Positions 30,356 to 30,378 of a DNA stretch of 30,378 bases are shown here, one piece after another. The notes under the pieces were generated by a model. That model saw only the letters and a list, made by a program, of their open reading frames with translations. It was not told the DNA's origin and searched no databases. The position numbers and the translations under genes were made by a program. Numbering within the stretch: the first letter of the stretch is position 1; every line of letters begins with the position of its first letter. Origin of the DNA: Sphingomonas sanxanigenens (GTDB lineage Bacteria; Pseudomonadota; Alphaproteobacteria; Sphingomonadales; Sphingomonadaceae); NCBI GenBank assembly GCA_003240855.1, contig QFNN01000024.1:1-30378 (forward strand), given 5' to 3'.

Positions 30356-30378
30356 GGAAGGGGACGGATCGTGAAAAC

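Overview
This window is chromosomal DNA of a high-GC alphaproteobacterium, most likely a member of the Sphingomonadales (Sphingomonas in the broad sense). The reasons are family-level: a class I lysyl-tRNA synthetase, the gene order rpmF-plsX-fabH-ihfA-merR, a CC_3452-type small secreted protein, a single bifunctional Rsh, and an RND efflux operon headed by a small protein that I associate with sphingomonads. No rRNA, tRNA, transposase, integrase or CRISPR array was seen. Composition and coding style look uniform, so most of the window reads as core genome with a few accessory loci.

Left part (1-12254): a truncated class I lysS diverges from a DinG/XPD-like iron-sulfur helicase that is translationally coupled to a SixA-like phosphatase. 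Facing them on the minus strand is the rpmF-plsX-fabH-ihfA-merR cluster (ribosomal protein L32, phospholipid and fatty-acid initiation, IHF alpha, MerR regulator). Next come a MAPEG membrane protein, a glyoxalase-II-like hydrolase, a PabB-PabC fusion for folate synthesis, an aspartate-type aminotransferase, a 44-residue membrane peptide and an exported MsrA.

Centre (12274-19614): a TetR regulator and a four-gene tripartite efflux operon (126-aa unknown protein, membrane-fusion protein, RND pump, NodT-type outer-membrane channel). Three copies of one dyad, consensus TATACC-N4-GGTATA, sit on the tetR promoter/start codon and on both sides of a good sigma70-type promoter for the efflux operon. 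The efflux mRNA would have a leader of about 230 nt carrying a 10-codon mini-ORF with a strong Shine-Dalgarno sequence and possible alternative stem-loops. This is the most complete regulatory system readable in the window.

Right-centre (19624-24903): a PadR regulator forms a two-gene unit with a polytopic membrane protein carrying recognisable but degenerate SEDS (FtsW/RodA) signatures. The unit is controlled by a perfect 15-bp-arm palindrome touching the padR start codon. An exported amidohydrolase with an unrecognised N-terminal domain, a cardiolipin-synthase-type phospholipase D protein and rpoZ follow.

Right end (24904-30378): an rpoZ terminator, a 31-bp-arm inverted repeat of a dispersed intergenic type, an HxlR regulator divergent from a small secreted CC_3452-family protein with a palindrome inside its promoter, a bifunctional (p)ppGpp synthetase/hydrolase, and a kynA-kynureninase-like pair for tryptophan breakdown, closed by a perfect 32-bp palindrome.
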